A DNA stretch of 35,635 nt from Micromonospora sicca (GCF_003172935.1 NZ_QGKS01000280.1:1-35635), one strand, 5' to 3'; shown: positions 15,971-24,326, counted from the first letter of the stretch. Notes: generated by a model from the letters alone, not told the origin. Numbers and translations: made by a program.

Positions 15971-16029
15971 GCGCGAGGAGTGCAGCGAAGCGGAGCCCCG
16001 CAGTCGCGAACGAAGGGGTGGCCCAGTGA
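15967..16029 (+). CDS. Mini-cistron B2 (20 codons) in the 59-bp repeat
   Basis: GTG 15967, TGA 16027-16029 overlapping the hydrolase GTG 16026. Peptide VSARSAAKRSPAVANEGVAQ, two residues different from B1. Both overlaps are kept despite these changes. Confidence 0.4.
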   Translation: MSARSAAKRSPAVANEGVAQ

Positions 16030-16850
16030 GTATCGAGCGGGTGCGGATCGTGCGGGCCCGGGAGTGGGCCCGACCGGAGCGCCCCGCCCGTCGCGAGGTG
16101 CTCAGCGCCGTGCCGCAACTGGAGGAGGGTCGACCACCGCTGCTCTTCGTGCCCGGGTTCGGGCACGGGGCGTGGGCGTTCGCCGAGCACTGGTTGGAGC
16201 ACGCGGCGTCCCGCGGTTTCCCCGCGTACGCGCTCAGCCTGCGCGGGCACGGCGGCAGCGAGCCGGCGCCGGGGGCGACGCTGCGGTCGTACGCCCATGA
16301 CGTGACCCAGGTGGCGGCGGGCCTGCCGCGGCGGGCGGTGCTGGTGGGGCACGGCGCCGGGGCCCGGGTGGTCACGCACGCGCTGGCCCGCTACCCGGCC
16401 CGGGCCGCGGTGCTGGTGGCACCGGTGCTCGGTGGCTGGGGGACGCTCGGTGCCGCGCTGCGGCGCAATCCCGGCGGCACCCTGCCGGCGGTCTTCGGCG
16501 GGGGCCTGCGGCTGAGCCGCCGGCAGTTGTTCAGCCGGGAACTGCCGGACGCCGAGGCACGCCGGTACGCCGCCCGGCTGGGCCGGGCCGGCCGCCGCGC
16601 CCAGTGGCAGCTGCTGACCGGCCGGGAGCCCGAGCCGGCGGTGGGCCGACCGCCGGTGCTGGTGCTGGGCAGCCCCGACGACCGGGTGGTGCCGGCCGCC
16701 GCGCTGACCCGGGCCGCCCGCCGGTACGCCTCGGCCCCGCTGCTCTTCCCCGGCATGGGCCACGACCTGATGCTGGACGCCCGCTGGCGGGAGCCGATCG
16801 ACGCGATCCTCGACTGGCTGGAGAAGGACCCGGCGCCGGCGGCCGGCTGA
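16026..16850 (+). CDS. Alpha/beta-hydrolase-fold protein lacking the nucleophilic Ser
   Basis: 274 residues from GTG 16026, which overlaps the last repeat unit; GAAGGGG lies about 7 nt upstream. Fold landmarks: oxyanion-type PPLLFVPGFGHGAWAF, SLRGHGGSEP, the nucleophile elbow, LVLGSPDDRVVP (Asp 218/219) and GMGHDLMLD (His246). The elbow reads GHGAGA at 108-113, so the expected Ser of GxSxG is Gly110. Acid and base are present but no nucleophile, so ordinary ester hydrolysis is unlikely unless this is a sequencing difference (GGC versus AGC). It could be a cofactor-free binding or lyase-like relative. Coupled to the flavin monooxygenase upstream; it converges on otsA with 25 bp between the stops. 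Confidence 0.85.
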   Translation: MSIERVRIVRAREWARPERPARREVLSAVPQLEEGRPPLLFVPGFGHGAWAFAEHWLEHAASRGFPAYALSLRGHGGSEPAPGATLRSYAHDVTQVAAGLPRRAVLVGHGAGARVVTHALARYPARAAVLVAPVLGGWGTLGAALRRNPGGTLPAVFGGGLRLSRRQLFSRELPDAEARRYAARLGRAGRRAQWQLLTGREPEPAVGRPPVLVLGSPDDRVVPAAALTRAARRYASAPLLFPGMGHDLMLDARWREPIDAILDWLEKDPAPAAG

Positions 16851-16875
16851 GCGCCGCCCTCGGCGTCGGGCCGGC

Positions 16876-18303
16876 TCAGTCGGTCCCGGCGAGCCGGGTG
16901 AGCAGGGAGCCGCTCTCGTCCAGCGCGCTGAGGTAGGACCGGGCCCAGGCGTGGATGTCGTTGCGGTGCAGGTGCTTCCGCATCGCCCGCATCCGCGCGG
17001 CCACGTCGGCCGGCGCGGCCCGCAGCGCGGCGAGCAGCTCCTGCTTGAGCCCCTCCAGGTCGTGCGGGTTCACCAGGAACGCCTGGGACAGCTCGGTGGC
17101 CGCCCCGGCGAACTCGCTGAGCAGCAGCGCGCCGGTGTCGTCCACCCGGGCAGCGACGTATTCCTTGGCGACCAGGTTCATCCCGTCCCGCAGCGGGGTC
17201 ACCGCCATCACGTCGGCGATCCGGTAGAGGGCGGCCAGCTCGGCCCGGTCGAAGGTCTGGGTGAGGTAGTGGATCGCCGGCTCGCCGACCCGGCCGAACT
17301 CGCCGTTGATCCGCCCGACCTCGCGCTCCACCCGCTCCCGCAGGATCTGGTACTGGCCGACCCGTTCCCGGCTGGGCACCGCCACCTGGATCAGTACGGT
17401 GTCCCGCACCTTGACGTCGCCGCTGGCCAGCAGCTCGCTGTACGCCTTGAGCCGCTGCTCGATGCCCTTGGTGTAGTCCATCCGGTCGACGCTGAGGATG
17501 ACGTGCTCGGGGTTGCCGAGGTCGCGGCGCAGCCGGCGGGCGCGGTCGGCGACCTCCGGCCGGGCGGCGAGCGCGGCCATCTCGGCGGTGTCGATGGAGA
17601 CCGGGAAGGCGCCGATCCGGACCACCCGGCCGCCGACGCCGATCCGCCGGTCGGTGGCGGGCAGGCCGAGCACCTTGGTGACCAGCTGCGCGAAGTTGTG
17701 CGCCGCCTGGGGCCGCTGGAAGCCGATCAGGTCGGCGCCGAGCATTCCGCGCAGCAGCTCGACCCGGCGCGGGAGCTGCATGAACAGCTCCGGTGGCGGG
17801 AACGGCGCGTGCAGGAAGAACCCGATCCGCAGGTCGGGGCGGAGCGCCCGGAGCAGGCCGGGGACCAGTTGCAGGTGGTAGTCCTGCACCCAGACCAGGG
17901 CGCCCGGCTCGGCCACCTCGGCGGCGGCCTCGGCGAACCGCTGGTTGACCCGCTGGTACGCCTCCCACCAGCGGCGGTGGTACTCGGGCTGCTCGACGGC
18001 GTCGTGGTAGAGGGGCCAGAGGGTCGCGTTGGCGAAGCCCTCGTAGTGGTCGCGGAGGTCTTCGGCGGTCAGCGGCACGGTGTGCATGCGGACGCCGTCC
18101 ACCTCCGGCAGGTGGGGCGCCGGGCCGGTGCCGCCCGCCCAGCCGACCCAGGTGGCCGGGGTATGTCGCAGCAGGGGGTGCAGGGCGCTCACCAGGCCCC
18201 CGGGGCTGCGGCGCCACTCGCAGGCGCCGTCCGGCGCCAGACTGTCGTCGATGGGGAGGCGGTTGGCGACCACCACGAGGGGACTCTGTCGCATCTCGGG
18301 CAT
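16876..18303 (-). CDS. otsA: Trehalose-6-phosphate synthase (OtsA)
   Basis: 475 residues, the normal length for a GT20 synthase without a fused phosphatase. Motifs: VVVANRLPID at the N-terminus, SPGGLVSAL, WVGWAGG, ALVWVQDYHLQLVPGLLR, IGFFLHAPFPPPELF, VDRMDYTKGIEQRL (Arg/Lys contacting UDP-glucose) and a C-terminal PLRDGMNLVAKEYVA. It makes trehalose-6-phosphate from UDP-(or GDP-)glucose and glucose-6-phosphate in the cytoplasm, for osmotic and desiccation stress. ATG 18303 is used; an ATG three codons later is equally possible, and no strong SD is seen. The 165-bp upstream gap holds the terminator of the preceding gene and a pair of GTTAC repeats. No otsB is in the window. Confidence 0.93.
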   Translation of the reverse strand: MPEMRQSPLVVVANRLPIDDSLAPDGACEWRRSPGGLVSALHPLLRHTPATWVGWAGGTGPAPHLPEVDGVRMHTVPLTAEDLRDHYEGFANATLWPLYHDAVEQPEYHRRWWEAYQRVNQRFAEAAAEVAEPGALVWVQDYHLQLVPGLLRALRPDLRIGFFLHAPFPPPELFMQLPRRVELLRGMLGADLIGFQRPQAAHNFAQLVTKVLGLPATDRRIGVGGRVVRIGAFPVSIDTAEMAALAARPEVADRARRLRRDLGNPEHVILSVDRMDYTKGIEQRLKAYSELLASGDVKVRDTVLIQVAVPSRERVGQYQILRERVEREVGRINGEFGRVGEPAIHYLTQTFDRAELAALYRIADVMAVTPLRDGMNLVAKEYVAARVDDTGALLLSEFAGAATELSQAFLVNPHDLEGLKQELLAALRAAPADVAARMRAMRKHLHRNDIHAWARSYLSALDESGSLLTRLAGTD

Positions 18304-18394
18304 TCCGATCAGCAGGGGCTGACCGCCGCGAGCGGGGAGGAACCGGGCAGTCAGTGGGGGAAGTGACGGACAGCGGTATTCCTACTGACCGTAA

Positions 18395-18410
18395 GTTACA
18401 CCACTGTTAC
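18395..18410 (-). promoter_or_regulatory. GTTAC direct repeat upstream of otsA
   Basis: GTTAC at 18395-18399 and again at 18406-18410, one helical turn apart, in the gap between a terminator and otsA. Could be a dimeric activator site; no known box is claimed. Confidence 0.25.
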
Positions 18411-18451
18411 GTCACCGGCCGGTGGTCCATCGCCGTCCCGGGATGCGGGCG

Positions 18452-18467
18452 CCCGCCCAAGGGCGGG
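18452..18467 (-). terminator. Hairpin after the DUF308-like gene
   Basis: CCCGCCC, loop AA, GGGCGGG, beginning 1-2 bases after the stop of the minus-strand gene. Perfect 7-bp stem. Separates that gene from otsA. Confidence 0.5.
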
Positions 18468-18468
18468 G

Positions 18469-19317
18469 TCAGACGACCGCGCCGTCGTCCGGGTCATGGT
18501 CGTCGGTGTCGCCCGGACGCAGCCGCCAGATCAGGGTTACGAAGCCGGCCAGGATGCCGGTGAAGCCGAGCAGCGTCACCACCGAGGGGTCGACCGGGAG
18601 TGCCGTGGGGTAGAGGAAGAGCGCGAAGCCGACGACGATGGCCATGACGCCGACCACCGTGTACTTCGAGAAGCGGGGCAGCGGGGGCGGCGGGGGTGGG
18701 GTGTAGTGCTCCTCGTCGGCGTCCGCCGGCAGGTCGGCGCCGAAGGTGTCCAGGCCGTCCAGGAGCGACGGCTCGTCCTGCCGGCCGCGACTGACCGAGA
18801 TCCCGGAGATGTCGGCCGCGTACGGCAGGCGCCGGACGTCGGTGGCGGTCGGCCCGCCGGACTCCTCGGCCCCGGTGCGCGGGGACGCCCCGCCGGCCGG
18901 TTCGGACGGGTCGACCGGGTCGTCCACGTCCTCGGCGGCGGGCCAGGGGTGGCTCCCGGGGGCCGGCGCGGTGTCGAAGGCGGCGACGATCCGCGCCCAC
19001 TCGGCCTCGATGTCGGGCTCGTCGTCCCGGGCCGGCTCGGGGGTGCCCTCGTCGGCGAGCTGGGTGAGGTAATCCCGGGCGGTGGTCAGGTGGGAGCGGT
19101 CGACGTAGAGCCGGTCGACCGGCCGGGACGGCACGGTGGTGGTGCGGGTCACCGGGTTGAGGTCGGCGGAGGGCTGGAGGTACGCGGCGATGCCGCCGGC
19201 GGCGAGCACGTCGAGCAGGTGTTCGCCGACGCGCGGATCCACGTCACCCGCGACGGCGTACTCGCTCGCGTCGAGCCCGTTGTCCCGCCGTCCCCGACGG
19301 GGCCCACCCGCTGACAC
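18469..19317 (-). CDS. DUF308-like actinobacterial membrane protein
   Basis: 282 residues from GTG 19317, chosen for GAGGAGG 8 nt upstream; the frame extends to 19392 without a better site. N-terminal part with DPRVGEHLLDVLAAGGIAAYL and RLYVDRSHLTTARDYL, then the family hallmark EAEWARIVAAFD, a long acidic, Pro-rich, probably disordered region, the conserved EEHYTPPPPPPLPR, and two C-terminal membrane helices (YTVVGVMAIVVGFALFLY and VVTLLGFTGILAGFVTLIW) ending in a short acidic tail. The layout matches a widespread actinobacterial membrane family annotated as DUF308 or hypothetical. Function unknown. Transcribed toward otsA but separated from it by a terminator. Confidence 0.8.
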   Translation of the reverse strand: MSAGGPRRGRRDNGLDASEYAVAGDVDPRVGEHLLDVLAAGGIAAYLQPSADLNPVTRTTTVPSRPVDRLYVDRSHLTTARDYLTQLADEGTPEPARDDEPDIEAEWARIVAAFDTAPAPGSHPWPAAEDVDDPVDPSEPAGGASPRTGAEESGGPTATDVRRLPYAADISGISVSRGRQDEPSLLDGLDTFGADLPADADEEHYTPPPPPPLPRFSKYTVVGVMAIVVGFALFLYPTALPVDPSVVTLLGFTGILAGFVTLIWRLRPGDTDDHDPDDGAVV

Positions 19318-19561
19318 CGGACACCCTCCTCGTCGCACCCGACGGTGCTCCTCGCCGCGGCGCGCCCTACGCCGTGCCCTGAATCGTGACACGTCAGGAC
19401 CCGGTTCCGGGAGTGCGTTGTGGCGTGCCGCTCCTGGTTCGTAGGCTCATGCCCGACAGTCCCGCTCGCCGACGGCGCCTCGGGCGTGGTCCCGGGCGGG
19501 TGCCGGCGACCCGGCCAGGCTCCCGGTGACGGGTGTCGCCACCCCCGCTGGAAGGACACCG

Positions 19562-20263
19562 TTGCTGTACTGGCTGATGAAGTACATCATTCTCGGCCCG
19601 TTGCTGAGGCTGATCTTCCGCCCGCAGGTGGAGGGGCTCGAGAACGTCCCGGAGAACGGCCCGGTCATCCTGGCCAGCAACCACCTCTCCTTCTCCGATT
19701 CGATCTTCACTCCGCTCATCGTCAAGCGAAAAGTCACATTCATCGCCAAAGCGGAATACTTCCTCGGTAAGGGCATCAAGGGTTGGCTGACCAAGATGTT
19801 CTTCGTCAGCTCCGGCACCATCCCGGTCGACCGCTCCGGCGGCCGGGCCGCCCGCGCGGCGCTGGACACGCAGCTCAAGGTGCTGCGGTCCGGCGGCATC
19901 GCCGGCATCTACCCGGAGGGCACCCGGTCGCCGGACGGCCGGCTCTACCGGGGCAAGACCGGGGTGGCCCGGCTGGCGTTGGAGAGCGGCGCCCCGGTGG
20001 TCCCGTTGGCGATGCTCAACGCCGACGAGATCCAGCCCCCGGGCCAGCTGATCCCCAACGTCAAGCGGGTGCGGATCCGCTTCGGCGCGCCGCTGGACTT
20101 CTCCCGGTACGCCGGGATGGCCGGCGACCGGTTCGTCGAGCGCGCGGTCACCGACGAGATCATGTACGAGCTGATGGAGCTCTCCGGCCGCGAGTACGTC
20201 GACATGTACGCGCAGAAGGCGAAGAGCCGCCCGGCCGTGCCGAGCCAACCCGTCCCCGTCTGA
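19562..20263 (+). CDS. plsC: 1-acylglycerol-3-phosphate O-acyltransferase (PlsC-like)
   Basis: 233 residues from TTG 19562, preceded at 5 nt by GGAAGGA; this gives the expected short hydrophobic N-terminus LLYWLMKYIILGPLLRLIF, whereas an ATG at 19526 lacks an SD. Acyltransferase motifs: block I NHLSFSD (H41, D46), block II around SGTIPVDRSGG, block III YPEGTRSPDG (119-126) and block IV VPLAMLNADE. It transfers an acyl chain to lysophosphatidic acid at the cytoplasmic membrane. A stretch at about 19690-19800 uses unusually many A/T-ending codons (AAA, ACA, GAA) for this genome. Stops face those of the cyclase gene with 7 bp between them. Confidence 0.9.
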   Translation: MLYWLMKYIILGPLLRLIFRPQVEGLENVPENGPVILASNHLSFSDSIFTPLIVKRKVTFIAKAEYFLGKGIKGWLTKMFFVSSGTIPVDRSGGRAARAALDTQLKVLRSGGIAGIYPEGTRSPDGRLYRGKTGVARLALESGAPVVPLAMLNADEIQPPGQLIPNVKRVRIRFGAPLDFSRYAGMAGDRFVERAVTDEIMYELMELSGREYVDMYAQKAKSRPAVPSQPVPV

Positions 20264-20270
20264 CCGGGCC

Positions 20271-23200
20271 TCAGCAGGCCACCGCGGGCCCGGTGTCGGC
20301 GACCGGCTGCCGGGCCAGGGCGAGCAGGCCGGGCGCCTCGTTGCGCCGCGCGAAGGCCCGCACCTCGGCCAGCGGCGGCCCGGCCGCCGCCGGCTCGCCG
20401 GCCCGGTCCAGCTCGGCGGCGGCCAGCGCGAGCGCGAGCATCCGGTCGGTGACGTCCGGGATCCGCGCGTAGATCTCGGCGCCGGCCAGGTGCAGCTCGC
20501 CGGCGCGCCGGTGATCGCCGTCGGCCGCCGCGAGGGCCCCGGTGACCGTCCGCAGCGCCGCCTCCGACCACGGCGTGCGGTGTCCCAGCCGGTCCAGCAT
20601 CGCCCGGACCCGCACCGCCGCGTCCCGGCCGGCCAGCGCCGCCGCGTACGCCGCCGCGGCGATCCACTCGCCGCTGGCCAGCGCCGGCACTGCCGACCAG
20701 GAGTCGGCCAGCTCGTCGACCAGCGCCGCCGCCTCGTCGGCCCGCCCCTGCAGGGCCCGGCAGAGCGCCGCCATGCCGAGCATCGTCCAGTGCGGGCGGT
20801 GGAAGCCGCCGCGCCGGGCGGTGTCCAGCGCGGCGGCCACGTCGTCCCGGTGCCGCGACAGCTCATCGTGCCCGGCCGTGCCGTTCCGCTGCGGCGGCGC
20901 GGGCCGGGGCGCCGGCGGCACCGGCCGGCCGCGCAGCACCAGCAGGCAGGAGCGCAGCCCGCGGACCTGCATGTCCCAGCCACCGGTCGGCGTGTCCACG
21001 AACGCGTCGGCGGCGGCGAGCAGGCGGGGGAAGTCCCCGTCGAAGTACGCCCGCATCGCCTCGCCGGAGTAGCTGGTGGTCAGCGTCTGCCCGCTGGCCG
21101 TACGCGCCGGCGCGGCCGACAGCAGGGCGTCCGAGCGCAGCCAGTCGCCCTCCTCGCGGACCGCGTACGCGAGGTTCTGCATCGCCCGGGGCAGGGCCAG
21201 CAGCTGCTGGGCCCGGCTGAACTCCACGATCGCGTGCAGCTCGTCCAGGCCCACCCGGTCGCCGGCCTGGTAGCGGGCGGTGGCCGCGGTGATCCGGGCG
21301 TTGGTGCGGATCTCCGCCAGCCCCAGCCGCTCGCCGATCTCCGCCGCCGTCTCCGCCGCCGCGACGGCCGCGTCCCGCTCGTAGTTCAGCATGTGCAGCC
21401 GGCCCAGCTCGGCGTGCGCGTCCGCCTTCTGGGCGCTGTCCGGCAGCGGCTCGAAGAGCCCCACCGCCCGGTCCAGGCAGGCCACCGCCGTAGCCCGGTC
21501 GGCGCGCAGCCAGGCCGCCTGGCCGAGCAGCGTCCAGGCCCGGGCGGCGCAGGCGTCGTCGCCGTGGGCGAGCAGCCGGTCGGCGAGGGTGTGCAACTGC
21601 TCCGGCCCGCCGCCGGAGAGGAAGGTGTTGCCGTCCCGGTAGAAGGAGATCTCGGTGCTCAGCAGCTCCAGTTGCAGCCGGCCCACCGGGTCGCCGTCGT
21701 CGGCCAGGCCGAGTGCGCGGCCCGCGTGGCCGGCGGCCGCGTCCAGGCCGTGCAGCGCGTACGCCCGGCGGGCGGCCCGGTGCAGCGCCGCGCGGGCCGG
21801 GCCGGCGTACCGGTGGGTGTCCATGTCCAGCGTCCGGGCGATCTCGTGCGCCGCCCACCGGTGGTGCGCCAGGACCTCCGCCAGGTCGGTGTCCCGGCTC
21901 TGCGACAGCGCGTCCAGCCAGTCCGCCGTCCGCTCGTGCCGGGCCACCCGCTCGGTGCGCGGCAGCCGCTGGTAGCAGACGTCCCGGACCAGCACGTGCC
22001 GGAACCGGAACTCCGGCTGCCCGGCCATCGTCGACGCCGCCTGCTCGTGCACGAAGTCGCGCTGCTCCAACCGGCGCAGCGCCCGCTCCACCGACTCCAC
22101 CGCCAGGCCCAGCGCGGCGGCCACCGCGCCCGGCCAGAACTGCACTCCCACCACCGAGGCGGCCAGCAGCACCGCCCGGTCCTTGGCGTCGAGCAGGTCC
22201 ACCCGGTTGGCGATCACCGCGTGCACGCTCTCCGGCATCGGCAGGTCCAGGTGCTTCTCCAGCGACCAGCCGCGCCCCGACTGGCGCAGCGCGCCCTGCT
22301 CGATCAGCATCCGGACGTACTCGTGGGCGTAGAGCGGGTTGCCGCCGGCCACCTCGACCAGCGGGCTGAGCATGTCGGCGGAGAAGGCCGCCTGGCCGAA
22401 CATGTGCGCGTAGAGGGAGGCGATGCCGGTGTCCCGCAGCGGCGGCAGGGTGATGGTGACCGAGCCGGTGATCGTCCCCGCCCAGCTCGGGTCGCGGTCG
22501 ACCAGCTCCGGCCGGGCCGTGCAGAGCAGCAGCAGCGGGACGTCGCGGGCGGCCGCGCCGAGCAGCTCGACGAAGCGCAGCATCGCGTCGTCGGCCCAGT
22601 GCAGGTCCTCGAAGACCAGCACGGTGGGTCGGCGGGCCGCCAGCGCCAGCAGGAACCGCCGCCACGCCGACTCGGCCTCCTCCGCGGGCAGCGCGGTGCC
22701 GGTCAGCCCGACCAGCGGGCGCAGGGCGTCGACGATCCGGTCCCGCTCCCCGGGACCGACCAGCTCGGTCACCGCGGCGGCCAGCCGCTGCGCCGCGGTC
22801 GGTGCGGGGTCGGTGTCCAGGATGCCCGCCTCGGTCTTGACCACGTCGGCCAGCGCGGCGAACGTGACGTTCTCGCCGAACGGCGGGCACCGCCCGGTAC
22901 GCCAGGTCAGCGGCTCGTCGACCAGCCGCCCGGCGTGCCGGTACAGCTCGCGGACGAGCCGGCTCTTGCCGATGCCGGCCCGCCCGAAGACGGTCACCAC
23001 CTGCGGCATCTGGTCCCGCAGCGACCGGTGCAGGGCGTTGACCAGCAGCCCCAGCTCGTGCTCACGGTCGATCAGCGGGGTGGTGTCCGGCTCCCGGTCG
23101 GTCGGCTGGCGGCGGACCGGGGACAGCGCCAGCCAGACCTCGGTCGGCGAGGAGCGCCCGCGCAGGGTGACCGGCGGCTGCTCGGAGTAGCGGATGGCGT

Positions 23201-23861
23201 CCTTGGTCAGCGCGTGGGTGGCGCCGCAGACCAGCACCCCGCCGGGCGGCGCCACCGACTGCATCCGGGACGCGGTGTTGACCACGTCACCGGCCACGAT
23301 GGCCTGCCCACCGTCCCGGGCGGCGGCCACGTCGACCAGCGCCTCGCCGGTCGCCACGCCCACCCGGAACCGCAGCTCGTCGGCGCCGGTCGGGGCGAAC
23401 CGGGTCAGCACCCGCTGCAGCTCCAGCCCGGCGCGGACGCAGCGCAGCGCGTCGGTCTCGGTGGCCACCGGGGCGCCGAAGAGCGCCATCACCGCGTCGC
23501 CGATGTACTTCTCGACCACGCCGCCGTACTGCCCGACCACCCGCTTGGCGGCCGAGAAGAAGCCGGTCTGCATGCCGCGGACCTGCTCCGGGTCGGTTCG
23601 CTCGACGTACGGGGTGAAGTCGATCAGGTCGACGAAGAGCACGCTGACCCGGCGGCGGTCCTCCTGGGGCGCCGCGGCGGGGCGCTGCGCCCCGGTCCGG
23701 GGCGCCCCGCACGAGGTGCAGAACGTCACGTCGGTGGCGAGCGGGCGCAGGCAGTGCGGGCAGACGGCACCCAGCTCCGCGCCGCAGCCACCGCAGAAGC
23801 GGTCGCCGTCGGCGGCGGTACGTCCACATCGGTCACACTGCGCGGAGATGACACCCTCCAC
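20271..23861 (-). CDS. Zinc-ribbon, class III nucleotide cyclase, AAA ATPase and TPR protein
   Basis: 1196 residues from GTG 23861. Two zinc ribbons at the N-terminus (C9, C12, C23, C26 and C34, C37, C48, C51). Class III cyclase domain at about 70-245: metal aspartates D78 (FVDLIDF) and D122 (YIGDAVM), adenine-type lysine K118, D192, and transition-state N195/R199 (NTASR). AAA_16-type ATPase with Walker A GRAGIGKS (293-300) and Walker B FEDLHWADD (417-425). The last ~600 residues are helical TPR-like repeats. No HTH is present. All cyclase catalytic residues are there, so cAMP synthesis controlled by the ATPase/TPR module is likely, though many such proteins are uncharacterised. Soluble. It lies within 0.5 kb of a Crp-type gene. 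Confidence 0.9.
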   Translation of the reverse strand: MEGVISAQCDRCGRTAADGDRFCGGCGAELGAVCPHCLRPLATDVTFCTSCGAPRTGAQRPAAAPQEDRRRVSVLFVDLIDFTPYVERTDPEQVRGMQTGFFSAAKRVVGQYGGVVEKYIGDAVMALFGAPVATETDALRCVRAGLELQRVLTRFAPTGADELRFRVGVATGEALVDVAAARDGGQAIVAGDVVNTASRMQSVAPPGGVLVCGATHALTKDAIRYSEQPPVTLRGRSSPTEVWLALSPVRRQPTDREPDTTPLIDREHELGLLVNALHRSLRDQMPQVVTVFGRAGIGKSRLVRELYRHAGRLVDEPLTWRTGRCPPFGENVTFAALADVVKTEAGILDTDPAPTAAQRLAAAVTELVGPGERDRIVDALRPLVGLTGTALPAEEAESAWRRFLLALAARRPTVLVFEDLHWADDAMLRFVELLGAAARDVPLLLLCTARPELVDRDPSWAGTITGSVTITLPPLRDTGIASLYAHMFGQAAFSADMLSPLVEVAGGNPLYAHEYVRMLIEQGALRQSGRGWSLEKHLDLPMPESVHAVIANRVDLLDAKDRAVLLAASVVGVQFWPGAVAAALGLAVESVERALRRLEQRDFVHEQAASTMAGQPEFRFRHVLVRDVCYQRLPRTERVARHERTADWLDALSQSRDTDLAEVLAHHRWAAHEIARTLDMDTHRYAGPARAALHRAARRAYALHGLDAAAGHAGRALGLADDGDPVGRLQLELLSTEISFYRDGNTFLSGGGPEQLHTLADRLLAHGDDACAARAWTLLGQAAWLRADRATAVACLDRAVGLFEPLPDSAQKADAHAELGRLHMLNYERDAAVAAAETAAEIGERLGLAEIRTNARITAATARYQAGDRVGLDELHAIVEFSRAQQLLALPRAMQNLAYAVREEGDWLRSDALLSAAPARTASGQTLTTSYSGEAMRAYFDGDFPRLLAAADAFVDTPTGGWDMQVRGLRSCLLVLRGRPVPPAPRPAPPQRNGTAGHDELSRHRDDVAAALDTARRGGFHRPHWTMLGMAALCRALQGRADEAAALVDELADSWSAVPALASGEWIAAAAYAAALAGRDAAVRVRAMLDRLGHRTPWSEAALRTVTGALAAADGDHRRAGELHLAGAEIYARIPDVTDRMLALALAAAELDRAGEPAAAGPPLAEVRAFARRNEAPGLLALARQPVADTGPAVAC

Positions 23862-24040
23862 TGGCGGATCTGCCGGCCGCCCCGCGGCCGGGCGCCGCGC
23901 CCCCCGCGGCGTCCACCGTGAGTATCGCCGCCGGCGGCGGTGTCAGGTACCGGGCTGTTGGCTTGCGGACAGTTCTCCGGACGGCGTCAAGAGCTACATT
24001 CAGGCGGCCGAATGCCGACCGCGATCAAGGGGGATACGCC

Positions 24041-24253
24041 ATGGTGTACGTGAAGCTGGAGAGCGACTGGACCGACCCCGACGGGGTCAACCACTCGGCG
24101 GGCGAGTCGGTCGACGTGGATGCCGCCACGCTCGCCGCGCTGCAGGCGGAGGGGGTCGTCAGCGAGGGGTCCGGTGGCGGCAAGGACACCACCGACTGGG
24201 CCGGCCCCGGCAGCACCACCGCCTGGGCGGGGCCGGGCAGCGCCGGCGTCTGA
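24041..24253 (+). CDS. Small acidic protein of unknown function with WAGPGS repeats
   Basis: 70 residues from ATG 24041, with AAGGGGGAT about 7 nt upstream. The first 40 residues look like a small beta domain (MVYVKLESDWTDPDG, then SAGESVDVDAATLAALQAEG), loosely reminiscent of short phage-associated proteins of the form hydrophobic strand, G-D/E-x-V, helix, G-V. The tail is Gly/Ser-rich and contains a near repeat, WAGPGSTTA then WAGPGSAG. Strongly acidic. It is divergent from the cyclase gene and convergent with crp, with a perfect 12-bp-stem hairpin after it. I do not recognise a function; a role linked to the cAMP genes is only positional. Confidence 0.7.
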   Translation: MVYVKLESDWTDPDGVNHSAGESVDVDAATLAALQAEGVVSEGSGGGKDTTDWAGPGSTTAWAGPGSAGV

Positions 24254-24265
24254 GGCCGGTGCCGA

Positions 24266-24300
24266 CGAGGGCCGGGGCGGCGACGCCACCCCGGCCCTCG
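24266..24300. terminator. Bidirectional hairpin between the small acidic gene and crp
   Basis: Perfect 12-bp arms CGAGGGCCGGGG (24266-24277) and CCCCGGCCCTCG (24289-24300), 11-nt loop. Lies between two convergent stops. Confidence 0.7.
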
Positions 24301-24326
24301 GCCACGTCCGACACCGGCGCGGCGCG

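Larger units (their letters stand above)
15908..16029 (+). repeat. 59-bp tandem repeat, locus B: two copies between monooxygenase and hydrolase genes
   Basis: Units 15909-15967 and 15968-16026 differ at two positions. Geometry is the same as locus A: TGA of the upstream gene begins the array, GTG 16026 of the downstream gene ends it, period 59, all junctions GTGA. SD-like GAAGGG lies about 8 nt before each following GTG. Confidence 0.95.

Noticed and set aside
13570..16029. 59-bp repeats as a CRISPR array
   Set aside because: Copies are directly adjacent with no variable spacers, and no cas genes are present.
14295..16763. 822-codon minus-strand frame opposite monooxygenase and hydrolase
   Set aside because: Antisense shadow covering the repeats and two genes with clear motifs on the other strand.
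16391..18217. 608-codon minus-strand frame across otsA and the hydrolase
   Set aside because: Out-of-frame reading of otsA; Arg/Pro/Gly-rich, spans two real genes.
20490..23921. Very long open frame on the + strand opposite the cyclase gene
   Set aside because: Antisense shadow: Gly/Arg/Val/Pro/Gln-rich, no domain, no SD; high GC suppresses stop codons.
24041..24253. Prophage remnant suggested by the small acidic protein
   Set aside because: Neighbours are all chromosomal regulatory and metabolic genes; no integrase, portal or att repeats.
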